DNA of 64,000 nt from Cyanobium sp. AMD-g (GTDB lineage: Bacteria > Cyanobacteriota > Cyanobacteriia > PCC-6307 > Cyanobiaceae). Both the position numbers and the translations under genes were made by a program. The stretch covers positions 620,001-684,000 of the forward strand of contig NZ_JAGQCW010000002.1 of assembly GCF_024346395.1 (NCBI RefSeq). Direction: 5' to 3'. Each line of letters opens with the position of its first letter. Positions within the stretch are counted from its first letter, which is position 1. Under the pieces are notes generated by a model. It did no database searches. It saw only the letters and a list, made by a program, of their open reading frames with translations, and had not been told where the DNA came from. Shown piece by piece: positions 63,047 through 64,000 of this stretch.

Positions 63047-63702
63047 CCGGCCTTCCCGATCCGGACGGTCGTCCCTGGCTGCTTGCGCTGCACAGCTCCA
63101 GCGACAGCCTCGGGGTGGGGTTGCAGCGGCTTGGGGCAGCGCAGCCTGAGCGGCTGGAGCGTTTCCCCCTCGGCCGCTCCCTCTCCAATGGCCTGTTCGA
63201 TTGCCTGGAATCGGTGCTGCCGGCCAGCGCCTGGACCCGGCTGGGTCGTCTGGCGGTGGCCACGGGGCCTGGTGGCTTCACCGGTACCCGCCTGACGGTG
63301 GTGCTGGCCCGCACCCTGGCCCAGCAGCTGGCTCTGCCCCTCGACGGGATCAGCAGTTTCCAGCTGATGGCCCGCCGTCTGCTCGGCGGGCCCATGCCGC
63401 CCAGCGAGACGGGCGCTTTCTGGCTGCTGCAGGAACTGCCCCGTCGCGGGGTGGTGGCGGGGCTCTACGGCGCCGACCCGGGCCAACCCGGGGGCGTGGC
63501 TGAGCTGGAGGCCCCAAGGCTGCACCGGGGTCGCGACGCCCTGGCCCCCTTCCCCATCCACCCCGCCGAGGTGTGCCTGCCGGAGGACGTGATCCAGTTG
63601 CTCGGCTTCAGTGCCGCCAGCGCCGCCGCCGGCCGGAGCGCCCCCTGGCAGCCGGTGCTGCCCCTCTACCCCACCAGTCCGGTGGAGGCGCTCCCATGCT
63701 GA
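63043..63702 (+). CDS. tsaB: tRNA threonylcarbamoyladenosine biosynthesis protein TsaB
   Basis: A 219-residue ASKHA-fold protein, the partner of TsaD and TsaE in making t6A37 on tRNA. Visible features are LLALHSSSDSLGVGL (normally D-TS at the first strand; here HSS), GRSLSNGLFDCLESVL, and VATGPGGFTGTRLTVVLARTLAQQL which is the TsaB signature (only VATGPGGFTGTR needed). It overlaps ycf34 (ATGA) and the next gene by 7 nt. Confidence 0.93.
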   Translation: MTGLPDPDGRPWLLALHSSSDSLGVGLQRLGAAQPERLERFPLGRSLSNGLFDCLESVLPASAWTRLGRLAVATGPGGFTGTRLTVVLARTLAQQLALPLDGISSFQLMARRLLGGPMPPSETGAFWLLQELPRRGVVAGLYGADPGQPGGVAELEAPRLHRGRDALAPFPIHPAEVCLPEDVIQLLGFSAASAAAGRSAPWQPVLPLYPTSPVEALPC

Positions 63703-64000
63703 GCCGTCCCGGCCCCCAATCCCGGCCCCGCCGCCGCCCGCGCCGTCCGGAAAACACCGGGCCGGCGCCGACGGGTCCCTCCCCGCGGGTCCGCCGTGCG
63801 CCCCCCGCACCGCGTCGACCGGGCCGGGGCAGGGGGGTGCTGGTCGGTCTGGTCGGACTGGGTCTGCTGTGGCTGTCCCGGGGGGTGTGGTGGCCCACGC
63901 CGCCGCCGCCCCAGATGATCCTGGTGCTGGGGGGGGATGCGGATCGGGAGGCGGCGGCGGCCCGTCTGGCCCGCACCGATGGGCTGCCGGTGGTGGTCAC
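63696..64000 (+). CDS. DUF218/YdcF-family protein, 5' part
   Basis: The window ends inside this gene; at least 101 residues are present. A long basic Pro/Arg-rich N-terminus (1-45) precedes a transmembrane segment (VLVGLVGLGLLWLS), then a Pro run and MILVLGGDADREAAAARLA, the start of a DUF218 Rossmann-like domain. Family members act in the cell envelope; ElyC/SanA-type roles are known only in other bacteria. It overlaps the tsaB stop by 7 nt. Confidence 0.8.
   Translation, partial: MLSRPGPQSRPRRRPRRPENTGPAPTGPSPRVRRAPPAPRRPGRGRGVLVGLVGLGLLWLSRGVWWPTPPPPQMILVLGGDADREAAAARLARTDGLPVVV

Overview
This 64 kb window is chromosomal DNA from a high-GC picocyanobacterium of the Synechococcus/Cyanobium type. 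The evidence is gene content: phylloquinone (menF/A/C/E and a DHNA-CoA thioesterase), plastid-type NDH-1 subunits (ndhH, A, I, G, E, D, F, M), chlM, Ycf34, a Ycf29/Rre1-type regulator, a PedR-type regulator, RbcR, and plant-type carotenoid desaturation (pds, Z-ISO, crtB). Strong GC bias and near-absence of spacers fit the high-GC Cyanobium side of that group; this assignment is inference. No rRNA, tRNA, CRISPR, IS element or prophage was recognised.

Layout. 0.2-1.5 kb: glutaredoxin and glutathione synthetase. 1.5-7.2 kb: a nearly complete phylloquinone block, with menF divergent from menA-menC-menE, two tiny membrane-protein genes, then a thioesterase convergent to them. 7.2-14.4 kb: membrane proteins, a fatty acid desaturase, DUF2752-ndhH, rsmH and a cysteine desulfurase. 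14.4-26.1 kb: Rre1-like regulator, pseudouridine synthase, chlM, nagA, purE, an AI-2E-type transporter, cysC, a SUI1 factor, a PhyH-type dioxygenase, trpB, and hrcA joined to the proteasome-like protease Anbu. 26.2-37.9 kb: DUF3352 protein, sixA, citrate synthase, ndhAIGE-nadK-CYTH, pedR/metF, an NDP-sugar pyrophosphorylase, scpA and a LapA-like protein. 38-47.3 kb: ndhF-ndhD, Z-ISO, rbcR, DUF3172, ndhM, pds-crtB.

47.3-60.7 kb is the most unusual part. A TolC-like outer membrane protein is followed by a Cache-like/HAMP membrane sensor with eight in-frame 12-bp repeats at its N-terminus. Divergent to that is a ParA-like ATPase with an altered P-loop. Next, on the minus strand, is a tight unit of Rieske oxygenase, devB, devC, devA and an alpha/beta hydrolase. 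An MFS exporter, two more paralogous Rieske oxygenases in tandem, and a tail-anchored cyclic-nucleotide-binding-domain protein follow. I read this as a candidate oxidative tailoring and export system for an unknown hydrophobic or tetrapyrrole-like compound. 60.9-64 kb returns to housekeeping: an RRM protein, tRNA nucleotidyltransferase, ycf34, tsaB and a partial DUF218 gene.

Together the window links quinone supply (phylloquinone for PSI), plastoquinone reduction (NDH-1) and plastoquinone-dependent carotenoid desaturation (Pds), with redox or light-responsive regulators nearby. Two genome-style features recur. Many genes carry a CC-TANNNT box about 20-65 bp upstream of the start, and at least eight convergent gene pairs overlap at their 3' ends. 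No stretch longer than about 170 bp lacks a gene.
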